Positions 1-8,700 of a DNA stretch of 64,000 nucleotides are shown piece by piece. A model generated the notes under the pieces. The model was given only the letters and a program-made list of their open reading frames with translations. It did not search any database and was not told the DNA's origin. The DNA comes from Chelativorans salis. GTDB taxonomy: Bacteria; Pseudomonadota; Alphaproteobacteria; Rhizobiales; Rhizobiaceae. The stretch spans positions 124,001-188,000 of the forward strand of contig NZ_JAOCZP010000003.1 of assembly GCF_025336525.1 (NCBI RefSeq). Direction: 5' to 3'. How positions within the stretch are numbered: position 1 is the first letter of the stretch; every line of letters starts with the position of its first letter. The position numbers were made by a program, and so were the translations under genes.

Positions 1-1780
1 AGGTGACCTCGCCCGCCGCCTCCGGCCAGGCGGTGAAGTAGCCGACATAGACCGGGATCTTCTGCGGGGCGTCGCGCCTTGCGTTGCGCCCCTTGCCGAC
101 CTCCCGGCCGATCTCGTCCACCGATGTGCCAAGCACTGCGGCGGCCATGGCGCGCGGGTCCTGCAGGCGCACACAGCCATGGCTGTAGGCGCGGGTATCG
201 CGGCTGAACAGGTCCTTCGCCGGGGTATCGTGCATGTAGATGCTATGCTTGTTGGGAAACATGATCTTCAGTTCGCCCAGCGCGTTCTTCGGTCCGGGCG
301 GTTGGCGCACGCTGAAAGGAATGTTGGTGCCGTAGCGGTTCCAATTGACGGAGGCGGAGGAGACACGCCGGCCGCGCGAATCCGTCACCTCATAGCCGGC
401 CCGATCAAGATAGCCCGGATCGCGCCTCAGCTTCGGCAGCTTCTCGTTGACGAGAATGGAACGCGGCACGCCCCAATAGGGGTTGAATTCCACATACTCG
501 ATCTCGTCGTGGAAAAAGCTCGTCTGGTTGGACGGCTTGCCCACCACGACGCGCATGGAAAGCGTTTCCCTGTCGCCCTCCAGATATGTAGCGGTGAAGG
601 AGGCGGCGTTGATCATCACCCGCCTGCTGCCGAGATGGGAGGGATGCCAGCGCAGGCGCTCGAGCGCCAGAAGCACCTTCTCAATGCGGGCCTGCTTCGA
701 TTCACCGGCCAATGCGCCCACCGTGCGGCGGCCGATGATGCCGTCGGGGTTGAGGTCGTGCAGCTTCTGGGCCGCCTTGACGACCGGCACCAGCTCCTGC
801 GCATAGGTTTCGCTGCCGGCATGGGCGACCAGCACCTCGCCGTGCTCGGCACGGAAGGCCGGGTTGGCGTCACGCTCGATAATCTGCAGGATCTTGGGGA
901 ATTCCGGATGGCTGGAACCGGGCCGGACAAAGGTGTCGGTGTCGACGACGATCTCCTTCTCCGCGCTCGCCCTCAGCGCTTTCAATTCTTTGCGAAGGGC
1001 GGCGTAGAGCGTGTTCTGCGGGTGCAGCGATTCGAGGTAGTCCGCAGGCTTCTTCGCACCCGCCAGCACCTCGAGCACGGCCGCCTCCACCAGCGGCTTC
1101 TTCGGAAAATCGTGGTAGCCCGACAGCTTGTTGGGGTCGACGCGGCCCAGGCGGGCGTCGCGTGCATAGCGCAGCGCGCGCGCCGAAAGCGCCATCTCCA
1201 AGCGGATGAGCGCCTGCCGCCGCCCCGCGGGCGTATCGAGGACGGCTGACGCGGCGAGCGGCACGTTGACAGCGTAGTCTGTCTCCGAAAGCCCAAAAGC
1301 GGCGGCATCATTGAGGACGCGCAGCACCGCATCGGCCTTGCCGTTCGGCCCCGTCCCTTCGACCCAGATGAAAGCGGGGTTGCGCTCGTAATGCGTGACA
1401 AGCGCCTCGGCGATTTCCTTCTCCGCGAGCAACTCGAACCCGGCAAGGCCGTCAAGCGCCTCGACGAAAGGCGACGACGCGGCGCGCTTTTCCCCGTCCT
1501 CCTGTTCCAAGGCGACCGTGAGAGCCGCGAAATCCACCTTTACAGGCGCCTCCGGCCGGTAGTTGTAGAAGGAGGGTGCGGAGATCTTCGGCGCTGCCAC
1601 CCGCGGCGCGGGTGCGGTGGCCTGGCGGGGTGGCTCCTGGACGCGCTGCCTGGTGGCGCGATTGCCGAACAGTATGTCGAACAGGTTTTGCTCGGCGCTG
1701 GCCGACGACGCTGTCCCGGTGAGCGCGACCGCAAGCGCCAGGATTGAAAGGCCGCCGCGTTTCGCAAGCTTCATCGTCAT
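1..1780 (-). CDS. L,D-transpeptidase, YcbB/LdtD type (3' end outside window)
   Basis: Periplasmic peptidoglycan cross-linking enzyme forming 3-3 bonds. The reading frame is open from 1780 to the left edge, so the C-terminus is missing. It starts with a signal peptide (MKLAKRGGLSILALAVALTG, then an Ala-rich cleavage region) and a Pro-rich linker. Further on are the YcbB scaffold and a peptidoglycan-binding-like stretch. The YkuD catalytic motif SHGCVRLQDP lies at about 160-185, and its Cys is present. The segment just before the edge, VYVGYFTAWPE, is typical of this family after the catalytic loop. ATGs at 1780 and 1774 are both possible; a GGGGTGA stretch precedes them. The upstream hydrolase gene has the same orientation, about 195 bp away. 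The family call is strong; the exact start is not. Confidence 0.9.
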   Translation of the reverse strand, partial: MTMKLAKRGGLSILALAVALTGTASSASAEQNLFDILFGNRATRQRVQEPPRQATAPAPRVAAPKISAPSFYNYRPEAPVKVDFAALTVALEQEDGEKRAASSPFVEALDGLAGFELLAEKEIAEALVTHYERNPAFIWVEGTGPNGKADAVLRVLNDAAAFGLSETDYAVNVPLAASAVLDTPAGRRQALIRLEMALSARALRYARDARLGRVDPNKLSGYHDFPKKPLVEAAVLEVLAGAKKPADYLESLHPQNTLYAALRKELKALRASAEKEIVVDTDTFVRPGSSHPEFPKILQIIERDANPAFRAEHGEVLVAHAGSETYAQELVPVVKAAQKLHDLNPDGIIGRRTVGALAGESKQARIEKVLLALERLRWHPSHLGSRRVMINAASFTATYLEGDRETLSMRVVVGKPSNQTSFFHDEIEYVEFNPYWGVPRSILVNEKLPKLRRDPGYLDRAGYEVTDSRGRRVSSASVNWNRYGTNIPFSVRQPPGPKNALGELKIMFPNKHSIYMHDTPAKDLFSRDTRAYSHGCVRLQDPRAMAAAVLGTSVDEIGREVGKGRNARRDAPQKIPVYVGYFTAWPEAAGEVT

Positions 1781-1975
1781 CAAATCACCCCGCAATTATC
1801 CTGCGTCTTTTTTACAACGCTTTTCAGCAACGGATCGTTCGCCACCCGGCTCCACAAGCCGACTGAAAGAGAATCTCTTCGACCGCGAAACTTATAGCCG
1901 TTTGGTGAACCAAGCGTAACCGCAGCCATCTCGACCCCGGATTCGCGCATCTTCACGAGATCGTGACCGAACGTC

Positions 1976-2887
1976 CTACTGCGCGGCGGCGAGGAAGAAA
2001 GGCCGCGCCATGAATTCGCCCACCTGCATGACGGCACGCCGGTCGGACAGGATGCGCCGGTGCCCGGCACCCTCCACCCAGATGCGCTCCACATGCGGGC
2101 CAGCACGGCAAAGCGCTTCCGCATCCGCCGCCGACACCTCGCGATCATCCGGCGCGTGCAGGACGAGCACCGGCACGGACAGGCGCGTCAGTTGCGCTGC
2201 GCCTTCGAAGGCGCGAAGCGGTCGCCCCGTAACACGCTCGACCTCAGCATAGAAGGCGTCGCGCGTGCTACGCCCGAGGCCGCAATGACGCGCAAAGCTG
2301 TCGAACACATTCTGCATCGCATTGGGCGCGGAGATCGTTACCAGCCGTTGCGCGGCAACGGGCGCGATGCCTTCGATCGAGCCGACGGCTGCGTTGACGA
2401 CCACCGCCCCACCGAGTGAATGGCCGACCATGATGGAGAATGGACCGAGCCAAAGCTCCGCCGTCTTCACCGCCGCGACGGCCATCGCCATGTTCAGCCG
2501 CCGCCCCGTGGAGGCGCCGTGGCCAGGCAGGTCCAGCGCCACCACACGCATCCCCTTCCCGCGCAGTTCCTCGATGATGGCGCGCATGTGCTCGCCGCGC
2601 GAGCCCCATCCATGCACCACGAGCGCAGTCGCCCACCCCCTGCCGCCGGCCGGCGGGCGGAACTCGTGGCACACGAAATGCCCGTAGTCGCTAGTCAGCC
2701 AGTGCCGGCGCGCCTCCATCATGAAGGGCTCCGCTGCCCGCAATGCCTCCCGCGCCCTCGGCGAGACACGCCGCGGGTTCGGCGTGCGGCAGAAGAGAGC
2801 GAACGCTGCGCGGCCGGCCAGACGTGGCGCCGCGTGCTCGGCTATGGCAAAAAGGCTGCGAACGAGCTGCAACGGGAAGGAAACCAT
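1976..2887 (-). CDS. alpha/beta hydrolase (lipase/esterase-like)
   Basis: A 303-residue alpha/beta hydrolase of unknown substrate. Visible elements are the oxyanion motif VVHGWGSRG, the nucleophile elbow VGHSLGGAV (catalytic Ser), an acid in HAPDDREVS and the catalytic His in EGAGHRRIL near the C-terminus. No signal peptide is evident, although the N-terminus is hydrophobic. I chose the ATG at 2887 because AAGG lies about 8 nt upstream of it; the ATG at 2918-2920 falls inside the putative MarR operator. It is divergent from the marR-type gene, with only 45 bp between the start codons, so this hydrolase is the likely regulatory target of that repressor. Confidence 0.85.
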   Translation of the reverse strand: MVSFPLQLVRSLFAIAEHAAPRLAGRAAFALFCRTPNPRRVSPRAREALRAAEPFMMEARRHWLTSDYGHFVCHEFRPPAGGRGWATALVVHGWGSRGEHMRAIIEELRGKGMRVVALDLPGHGASTGRRLNMAMAVAAVKTAELWLGPFSIMVGHSLGGAVVVNAAVGSIEGIAPVAAQRLVTISAPNAMQNVFDSFARHCGLGRSTRDAFYAEVERVTGRPLRAFEGAAQLTRLSVPVLVLHAPDDREVSAADAEALCRAGPHVERIWVEGAGHRRILSDRRAVMQVGEFMARPFFLAAAQ

Positions 2888-2904
2888 CTTGCGCGCCTTA
2901 TTCT

Positions 2905-2938
2905 GTTCAATCCTGAACATTATAGTTCAATCATGAAC
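2905..2938. promoter_or_regulatory. Tandem palindromic operator, probably for the MarR protein
   Basis: Two near-identical 14-bp copies, GTTCAATCCTGAAC (2905-2918) and GTTCAATCATGAAC (2925-2938), start 20 bp apart, close to two helical turns. Each has GTTCA/TGAAC half-sites. They fill the gap between divergent hydrolase and marR starts, and the second copy contains the marR ATG. Known MarR proteins bind such inverted repeats in divergent promoters; occupancy here is inferred. Confidence 0.7.
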
Positions 2939-3385
2939 AAGCGGCAACCGCTCCCCTGGGACAATCCCCGCTTTCGCAACTGGATCGCCGTGGTGCGGGC
3001 GGAGAAGGCCGTGGTGCGTGCCCTGTCCCAGGCGCTCGCTCCCCTCGGCCTGAAGATCGCCCAGCTCGACGTCCTGATGAACCTCTACCGCCATCCCGGC
3101 ACGTCCCAGCACGAGCTGGCGCGCCGCCTGCTCGTCGGCCGCTCGAACATCACCATGCTTCTGCCGCAGCTCGAACAGCAGAACCTCCTGCGCCGCGAAG
3201 GCGACCCCAGGGACAAGCGCATCATGCGCCTCTACCTCACCGACGAGGGCGAGGCACTGCTGATGAAGGCGCTGGAGGTCTACACGGCTCTCATCGACCG
3301 CGTCATGGCACAGTCGAGCCCGGAACTCTGCGACGCCATGGGCGACCAGATGCGCCGGATCGCCGAGGAGTTGGAGGGAGAGTAG
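2933..3385 (+). CDS. MarR family transcriptional regulator
   Basis: A 150-residue winged-helix regulator of normal MarR length. The helix-turn-helix reads TSQHELARRLLVGRSNITMLLPQLEQ, split here as TSQHELARRLLVGRSN plus the following recognition helix, and the wing REGDPRDKRIMRLYLTDEG is diagnostic. It probably represses itself and the divergent hydrolase gene. The start codon at 2933 lies inside the second copy of the palindromic operator, and no Shine-Dalgarno sequence precedes it, so translation may be leaderless or the true start may be a later GTG. The ligand is unknown. It is convergent with the VOC gene downstream. Confidence 0.9.
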   Translation: MNKRQPLPWDNPRFRNWIAVVRAEKAVVRALSQALAPLGLKIAQLDVLMNLYRHPGTSQHELARRLLVGRSNITMLLPQLEQQNLLRREGDPRDKRIMRLYLTDEGEALLMKALEVYTALIDRVMAQSSPELCDAMGDQMRRIAEELEGE

Positions 3386-3434
3386 AGGCAGACTGAAGTC
3401 GGGCGGGGGCGTCTGGGTCGGGTGGAAAGGCGAC

Positions 3435-4076
3435 CTACGTCGCATCTCCTGCGAAGCAAAGCAGGTTCCCATCTGGGTCTTGCACTATGAAGGTGCGAGA
3501 CCCCCAAGGCTCCGTCTTCAAAGGCTGATGGAACGTGACGCCCGCTTGCTGAAACTCCAGGAACAGCGGCTTGACATGATCAATGGTGAGCGTTGCAGAA
3601 AGGGCATCTCGTTCCCTCATCCGAAAGCCGCTATCGAACACTGGGCCACTGACCTTTCGCAGGTTTAAGCGACCGCCGTCGCGAACGACCTGAGCATAGA
3701 ATGGCGGTTTTCCGTAGGAGAAGTCGATCTTGAAGCCGAGCTGGTTCACGTAGAACTGGCAGGAGGCCTCAATGTCGAAGACGAAAAGCTGCGGCTCCGC
3801 AGCGATGATCAGAGGTGCGCCGATGCTGGATGCTGTTGATGCTGTCATCGTTTCGATGCCTTTGATTAGCGCCGACCAACTCTCAAAACCATGTTTTCTG
3901 GCGACAAGCTCCTGTGCATCGCTGAGCCTGAAGTCTGTGTCCAAGACTTCCCTGTCGGGCAAGTCTCGGAATCGCGCTAGCAAGCATCTGATCTGCGCTG
4001 CGACGGGGAAATATCGTTCACGGTGCCATCGCACGTATAGCTTGGCTTGTTTTCGGAGGTTTTCGATATTCGGCAT
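3435..4076 (-). CDS. VOC (glyoxalase/bleomycin-resistance) protein with N-terminal helical domain
   Basis: A 213-residue two-part protein. Residues 1 to about 75 form a charged helical domain ending in LVARKHGFESWSALIKG, a motif often found in ankyrin-like or VOC-associated N-terminal domains of alphaproteobacteria. The rest is one VOC unit (APLIIAAEPQLFVFDIEASCQFYVNQLGF through IVQDPDGNLLCF, only key parts given), with the terminal Glu metal ligand replaced in the usual DPDGN context. Function is uncertain: VOC proteins include lyases, dioxygenases and antibiotic-binding proteins. The single VOC unit implies dimerisation. It is convergent with marR and has no operon partner; about 190 bp without genes lie upstream. 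Confidence 0.8.
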   Translation of the reverse strand: MPNIENLRKQAKLYVRWHRERYFPVAAQIRCLLARFRDLPDREVLDTDFRLSDAQELVARKHGFESWSALIKGIETMTASTASSIGAPLIIAAEPQLFVFDIEASCQFYVNQLGFKIDFSYGKPPFYAQVVRDGGRLNLRKVSGPVFDSGFRMRERDALSATLTIDHVKPLFLEFQQAGVTFHQPLKTEPWGSRTFIVQDPDGNLLCFAGDAT

Positions 4077-4268
4077 GGGCGCGCATTGTTGTGGACCTTG
4101 TTGTAGGCGGGCAATGCCCCTCCGGCTCGAAAGCCGACGCGCCCTACAGCAGCACCCTCAAATTATGCCGACGGAGTATTTGCGTCAAGGAAGGGCGTTC
4201 AGGACGTCGGCTTCAGGTCGAAACCAGCACCCTTCTTCACCGCCGCGGCTCCCGAACCGGCGGCTCTC

Positions 4269-4901
4269 CTACCACATCGTCTTCGCCGCGCGCCCCGGCC
4301 ATTCGGCATCGTAACTCTTCCCATCGATGTCGCCCTGGCTCAGTTCACCCAGAATATCGCCCGGCGTCGGCAGCGAACCCGCACCCACCTGCGCCTCCTT
4401 CTCCCACAGCTTCGACCGACGGATCGCCCGTGCGCACTGGAAGTAGACACTTTCGACGCGGATGACGATAACCGAGCGCGGCGCCTTTTCCTCAACGGCG
4501 AAGGAGGCGCAAAGCTCGGGATCGGCGGAGAGATGCGCCCGGCCGTTGACGCGCAATGTGGTGCCGGAACCGGGCACCAGGAACAGGAGGCCGACGCGGC
4601 CGTCGCGGACGATGTTTTTCAGGGAATCGATGCGATTGTTGCCGCGCCGGTCCGGCATCATCAGGGTGCGCGGGTCGTGGATACGCACGAAGCCGGGGCG
4701 GTCGCCGCGTGGCGAGCAGTCGAGCCCCTCCGGGCCGGCGGTGGCCAGTGCTACGAAGGGCGAGGCTTGAATGAAGGCGGCATAGGCGGGAATGATGCGG
4801 TCGATCTCCTTGACCAGCGAAGCCTGGCCGGGCTTCCCGTAAAGCGTCTCCAGTTCCTCGACCGTCTCGATCGCCCCCGCCTCCATCGTCTCAGTGCTCA
4901 C
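4269..4901 (-). CDS. Pyridoxamine 5'-phosphate oxidase-like FMN-binding protein
   Basis: A 210-residue flavin split-barrel protein of the PPOX superfamily (the subgroup often annotated as the MSMEG_1061 family). The pattern ATAGPEGLDCSPRGD, then LMMPDRRGNNRIDSLKNI and VGLLFLVPGSGTTLRVNG, is the FMN-binding barrel of that group. It is a probable oxidoreductase, possibly using FMN or F420-like cofactors, with unknown substrate. Its start overlaps the end of the DUF971 gene by 11 bp, so the two are probably co-transcribed and translationally coupled. Confidence 0.85.
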   Translation of the reverse strand: MSTETMEAGAIETVEELETLYGKPGQASLVKEIDRIIPAYAAFIQASPFVALATAGPEGLDCSPRGDRPGFVRIHDPRTLMMPDRRGNNRIDSLKNIVRDGRVGLLFLVPGSGTTLRVNGRAHLSADPELCASFAVEEKAPRSVIVIRVESVYFQCARAIRRSKLWEKEAQVGAGSLPTPGDILGELSQGDIDGKSYDAEWPGRAAKTMW

Positions 4902-5244
4902 GGCTCAGCCCCTTTTCTTCCAGTTCATTGAGATAGTCCTGCCAGCGCTGCTCACGCTCGCTGCCGAGCGTAGCGAGATAGCTCCAGCTGTATAGCCCGG
5001 TGTCGTGGCCGTCGTCGAAGATGATGCGCACGGCGTAGTTGCCCACCGGCTCCACGCGCGAGATTGCCACGTCCTTCTTGCCGCCGACCGTCACCCGCTG
5101 CTCCGGGGAATGGCCCTGCACCTCGGCCGAAGGCGAGAGAACCCGCAGCATCTCGGCGCTGAGCGACATCGGCTCTGTGTCCGGAAAGCTCACGGTCAGG
5201 AGCTTCCGGTCCTTCGAGACGCATAGTTCTTTCGGTGGTTTCAT
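4891..5244 (-). CDS. DUF971 (GBBH-like N-terminal domain) protein
   Basis: A 117-residue protein consisting of one DUF971 domain, related to the N-terminal domain of gamma-butyrobetaine hydroxylase. Typical parts are LLTVSFPDTEPMSLSAEMLR, VAISRVEPVGNYAVRIIFDD and GHDTGLYSWSYL. Family members are often found near iron-sulfur cluster carriers, but no such gene is adjacent here. It is the first gene of a two-gene operon with the PPOX-like protein downstream (11-bp overlap). The biochemical role is unknown. Confidence 0.85.
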   Translation of the reverse strand: MKPPKELCVSKDRKLLTVSFPDTEPMSLSAEMLRVLSPSAEVQGHSPEQRVTVGGKKDVAISRVEPVGNYAVRIIFDDGHDTGLYSWSYLATLGSEREQRWQDYLNELEEKGLSREH

Positions 5245-5398
5245 CGCCAGCCTCCTGCCTTCATCCGCTTATACACTGTTGGGATGGAAGGCACCGGCGA
5301 TGCAAGGGCCAATTTTGCCGCCCCTTTCCCCGAAAAGGGGCCGGAAGAAACGCACTGCTCCCTCCGGCCCCGAGAGGCTAAAATTGATAGAGCTTCAC

Positions 5399-6424
5399 TC
5401 AGGCGAGGAAGGGAAGGCCTTCGTCGAGATCTAACGGATCGAGATCGCTTGGGCTCAGTACGTCAAACTCGAACCCGGGCGCGAAATCGGTATCCTCCAC
5501 CGTGTCGGAAAACAGATCGTCATGAGTGATCTCCTCGGAGAGCTCCGGCGCCTGTTCAGAAGAATCCGGTACCTGATCGGCATCGGCATTCGAGGGCTGG
5601 CTTTCCCGGATGGCTTCGAGCGCCTGCCACTGTTCCTCAATGAGTTCGCTGACTTTCTCGGGAGATTGCGTCAGTTCCTGCATGGCTTCGTCGCCCATCA
5701 GGATCGATATCTTTTCGCCATCGAGCTCGAAGTCGATCTGGTAGAAGTAGTCCGGCTGCTCGGACAACCACCACTTGTTGGGATGCTCCTGCACGGTAAC
5801 GTCGCTCAGATCGGTGACGGTCTCCGGCTCTAAAAACTCCAGGTCCGCATCCGGGCCGTATTTCACACCGAGCGAGACCCGGAATTCGGTCACCTCGGGT
5901 GCGGGAGACTGGTCCGCATCCGGGCCGTACGGGACCCGGACCTGGGGAGCATACGGGGGGCAGACCGCGACTTGGGGTGGGAGAGGAATGTCGGCATTGT
6001 CGGCAGCGCCCAGCGCTTCCTCTCCGACGACCGTCGCGTGACCGCTCACTGAGGAGGTACCGTCGTTGGTCGTTTCAGCATTGACGCCCGACATCTCGGA
6101 CCCCAACGGCGTCAGTTCACCGAGATTGGAAGAAACGTTCCAGTCAAGCGAGCCTTCCGAAGAAGTCGTAGCGCTCACCTGCAGGCCAAGCCTATCCTCC
6201 TCGGAGCCAGTCGTACCGTTTGAATCAGGCGTAGAGACAGCGAAATCAATATTCACATCTCCGCGCTTTGCACCATTCAGCCCCGACGAATACCCTTCGT
6301 CGCTCTTTTCGGTGTCATTTGAGTTTCCCCCAACACCTCCCGCAGCTTCAACGGCAGAATTCCCAAATTCAACGGGATCGAAAATTGTAGTATTCTTGAC
6401 AGAAACGGAATTATTATTCGCCAT
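5399..6424 (-). CDS. Orphan acidic protein, possible secreted substrate
   Basis: A 341-residue protein I do not recognise. It is strongly acidic, with few Lys or Arg. The N-terminal third is Asn/Ser/Thr/Gly-rich (MANNNSVSVKNTTIFD), the middle has a duplicated YGPDAD motif encoded by a 19-bp direct repeat (5842-5860 and 5911-5929), then comes a more globular stretch (WWLSEQPDYFYQIDFELDG) and an Asp/Glu-rich tail ending DLDEGLPFLA. There is no signal peptide. The start and the 60 bp upstream are markedly AT-rich compared with neighbours, which suggests acquisition. An acidic tail ending in hydrophobic residues would fit a type I secretion signal, but that is inference. It stands alone between the DUF971 operon and moaA. 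Confidence 0.65.
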   Translation of the reverse strand: MANNNSVSVKNTTIFDPVEFGNSAVEAAGGVGGNSNDTEKSDEGYSSGLNGAKRGDVNIDFAVSTPDSNGTTGSEEDRLGLQVSATTSSEGSLDWNVSSNLGELTPLGSEMSGVNAETTNDGTSSVSGHATVVGEEALGAADNADIPLPPQVAVCPPYAPQVRVPYGPDADQSPAPEVTEFRVSLGVKYGPDADLEFLEPETVTDLSDVTVQEHPNKWWLSEQPDYFYQIDFELDGEKISILMGDEAMQELTQSPEKVSELIEEQWQALEAIRESQPSNADADQVPDSSEQAPELSEEITHDDLFSDTVEDTDFAPGFEFDVLSPSDLDPLDLDEGLPFLA

Positions 6425-6618
6425 AACAATATAGCCCTACTTAAATATACTCCATACACCCATTACTACACGACGTTGGGCCTGTCTAGAGTACATGGCT
6501 TTCTTACAAAACACCCGCATTGCCGGAAACCGACGCGGGATGCTAGGTTAATCGGGATGGCTTGAAACTGCTGCTATCGTGGCCACATCAGAGACAGGCA
6601 AACAGGCGACAAAACCGC

Positions 6619-7626
6619 ATGAACCATGCTGGCGACATGATCGACCCCTTCGGCCGCGCGATCACCTATCTGCGCGTATCGGTGACGGACCGCTGCGACT
6701 TTCGTTGTGTCTACTGCATGGCCGAGGACATGCATTTCCTGCCCAAAAGGGACCTTCTGAGCCTCGAAGAGCTGGAGCGGTTGTGCGCCGTCTTCATCGA
6801 AAAGGGCGTGCGCCGCCTGCGGCTTACCGGCGGCGAGCCGCTGGTGCGCAAGAACATCATGTACCTGGTGCGCCAGCTTTCGCGGCACCTGGAAACGGGC
6901 GCGCTGGACGAACTGACGCTGACCACCAACGGCTCTCAGCTTGCCCGCTTCGCCACCGAGCTTGCCGATTGTGGCGTCAAGCGCATCAACGTCTCGCTCG
7001 ACACGCTCGACCCTGAAAAGTTCCGCGCCATCACCCGCTGGGGCGTGTTCGACAAGGTGATGCACGGCATCGAGGCGGCGCAAACTGCGGGGCTGAAGAT
7101 CAAGATCAACACCGTCGCGCTCAAGGGCTTCAACGAGGACGAGATCCCGGAAATGCTGCGCTGGGCGCACGGCCGCGGCATGGATATGACCGTGATCGAG
7201 ACCATGCCCATGGGCGAGATCGACGCCGACCGCACGGACCAGTATCTGCCCCTGTCGGAATTGCGCGCGCGGCTTGAGCAGCGGTTCACACTGACCGACA
7301 TTCCCTACAAGACCGGCGGCCCCGCCCGCTATGTCGAGGTGACGGAGACCGGCGGCCGGCTCGGCTTCATCACACCGCTGACGCACAATTTCTGCGAAAG
7401 CTGCAACCGCGTACGGCTCACCTGCACGGGCACGCTCTATATGTGTCTCGGTCAGGAGGATGCAGCCGACCTGCGTGCGCCGCTGCGCTCTTCGGAAGGC
7501 AATGAACTCGTCTCCAACGCCATCGACGAGGCGATCGGCCGCAAGCCCAAGGGCCACGATTTCGTCATCGACCGCACGACGAAACGCCCCGCCGTCTCCC
7601 GCCATATGAGCGTCACCGGCGGCTGA
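6619..7626 (+). CDS. moaA: GTP 3',8-cyclase MoaA
   Basis: A 335-residue radical-SAM enzyme for the first step of molybdenum cofactor synthesis, GTP to cyclic pyranopterin precursor together with MoaC. The N-terminal cluster motif CDFRCVYC (CX3CX2C) and the C-terminal cluster [18 protein letters not shown] (CX2CX13C) are intact, as is the SAM-binding [11 protein letters not shown] start at MNHAGD (6619), since family proteins begin shortly before DPFGR; an in-frame extension to 6562 is unlikely. mobB lies 2.3 kb downstream on the same strand behind two exporter genes, so this may be a loose molybdenum-cofactor operon. The C-terminal GG is retained. Confidence 0.96.
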   Translation: MNHAGDMIDPFGRAITYLRVSVTDRCDFRCVYCMAEDMHFLPKRDLLSLEELERLCAVFIEKGVRRLRLTGGEPLVRKNIMYLVRQLSRHLETGALDELTLTTNGSQLARFATELADCGVKRINVSLDTLDPEKFRAITRWGVFDKVMHGIEAAQTAGLKIKINTVALKGFNEDEIPEMLRWAHGRGMDMTVIETMPMGEIDADRTDQYLPLSELRARLEQRFTLTDIPYKTGGPARYVEVTETGGRLGFITPLTHNFCESCNRVRLTCTGTLYMCLGQEDAADLRAPLRSSEGNELVSNAIDEAIGRKPKGHDFVIDRTTKRPAVSRHMSVTGG

Positions 7627-7711
7627 CATCATCTTTTCCGAAGCTGGCCCGATTGCGTTGCCGACGCCGGGATCGTAAGGCAAGCTTACGAAATCCAACT
7701 TTGGAGCCGAG

Positions 7712-8632
7712 GTGGCCTTTTCCCCCATTTTGCGTGGTCCGCTTTTCATGTCGATCGCCATGGCCGGCTTCACGATCAACGATGCGCTGGTGAAACTCGT
7801 ATCCGTATCCATGAATATGGGCCAAGCGATGCTTTTGCGCGGCATTTTCGCCACCGCGCTTCTCGTTCTTCTGATGTTCCGCAACGGCACGTTCGGACAG
7901 CCCGCCCTGCTTAAGCAGAAAAGCGTGGTGATCCGTGTCGTGTGCGAGGTCGGCGCCACGATCACTTTTCTCCTGGCGCTCTTCAACCTGCCGATCGCCA
8001 ATGTGCACGCCGTCCTCCAGGCGCTGCCGCTCGGCGTGACGATGGGTGCTGCGCTGGTCTTCTCCGAGCCCGTCGGCTGGCGCCGCTGGAGCGCGATCTT
8101 CGCCGGCTTCCTCGGCGTGCTCATTATCGTGCGCCCCGGCTTCGCGGGCTTCAGTATGTGGTCGCTCCTGGCGGTTGCGACAGTGGGCTTCTGCATCGTG
8201 CGTGATCTGGCGACGCGGCGCATTCCGGCCAACACGCCGACGGCGCTCGTCTCCGCCGCCACCTCTTTCGCCGTCATGGCCTGCGGCGGCATTCTCGTCC
8301 TGCCGCTCGGCGGCTGGGCGCCGCTCACCCTATCGTCCACGGCGAGCCTCTTTGCTGCCGCCGTCGCGCTCGTCGTTGCCTACCAGTTCATCATCACGGC
8401 CTTGCGCACGGGCGACATCTCTTTCCTGGCGCCGTTCCGCTATACAGGGCTTTTGTGGGCGATTGCGCTCGGCTTCTTCGTCTTCGGCGACGTGCCCGAC
8501 GGCATGATGCTTCTGGGTGCTGCAATCGTGGTGGCGTCGGGCCTCTACGCGCTCTACCGCGAGCAGGTCGTGGGTCGGAGGAAGCTGATCGCCGAGAGCA
8601 CCGGGCCCGGCATGGCACCCGAGGGAACATGA
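7712..8632 (+). CDS. EamA/DMT family inner-membrane transporter
   Basis: A 306-residue protein with about ten hydrophobic segments and the internal duplication of EamA drug/metabolite transporters (ALVKLVSVSMNMGQAMLLRG in the first half; SAATSFAVMACGG and YQFIITALRTGDISFLAPF in the second). The substrate cannot be inferred. The start is GTG at 7712 with GGAG at 7703-7706. It lies 85 bp after moaA and 68 bp before an MFS gene on the same strand, and may be co-transcribed with both. Confidence 0.88.
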   Translation: MAFSPILRGPLFMSIAMAGFTINDALVKLVSVSMNMGQAMLLRGIFATALLVLLMFRNGTFGQPALLKQKSVVIRVVCEVGATITFLLALFNLPIANVHAVLQALPLGVTMGAALVFSEPVGWRRWSAIFAGFLGVLIIVRPGFAGFSMWSLLAVATVGFCIVRDLATRRIPANTPTALVSAATSFAVMACGGILVLPLGGWAPLTLSSTASLFAAAVALVVAYQFIITALRTGDISFLAPFRYTGLLWAIALGFFVFGDVPDGMMLLGAAIVVASGLYALYREQVVGRRKLIAESTGPGMAPEGT

Positions 8633-8700
8633 GGTGAAGAAGGAGCGCTGGGCGGCGACCGCCGGCGCGCAGTGACATTGCCGAAGAAGTGATTGCAGAG

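Noticed and set aside
6574-8340. A 588-codon minus-strand ORF
   Set aside because: It lies antisense to moaA and the EamA transporter gene, both of which have clear family motifs; the minus frame is the usual GC-rich shadow.
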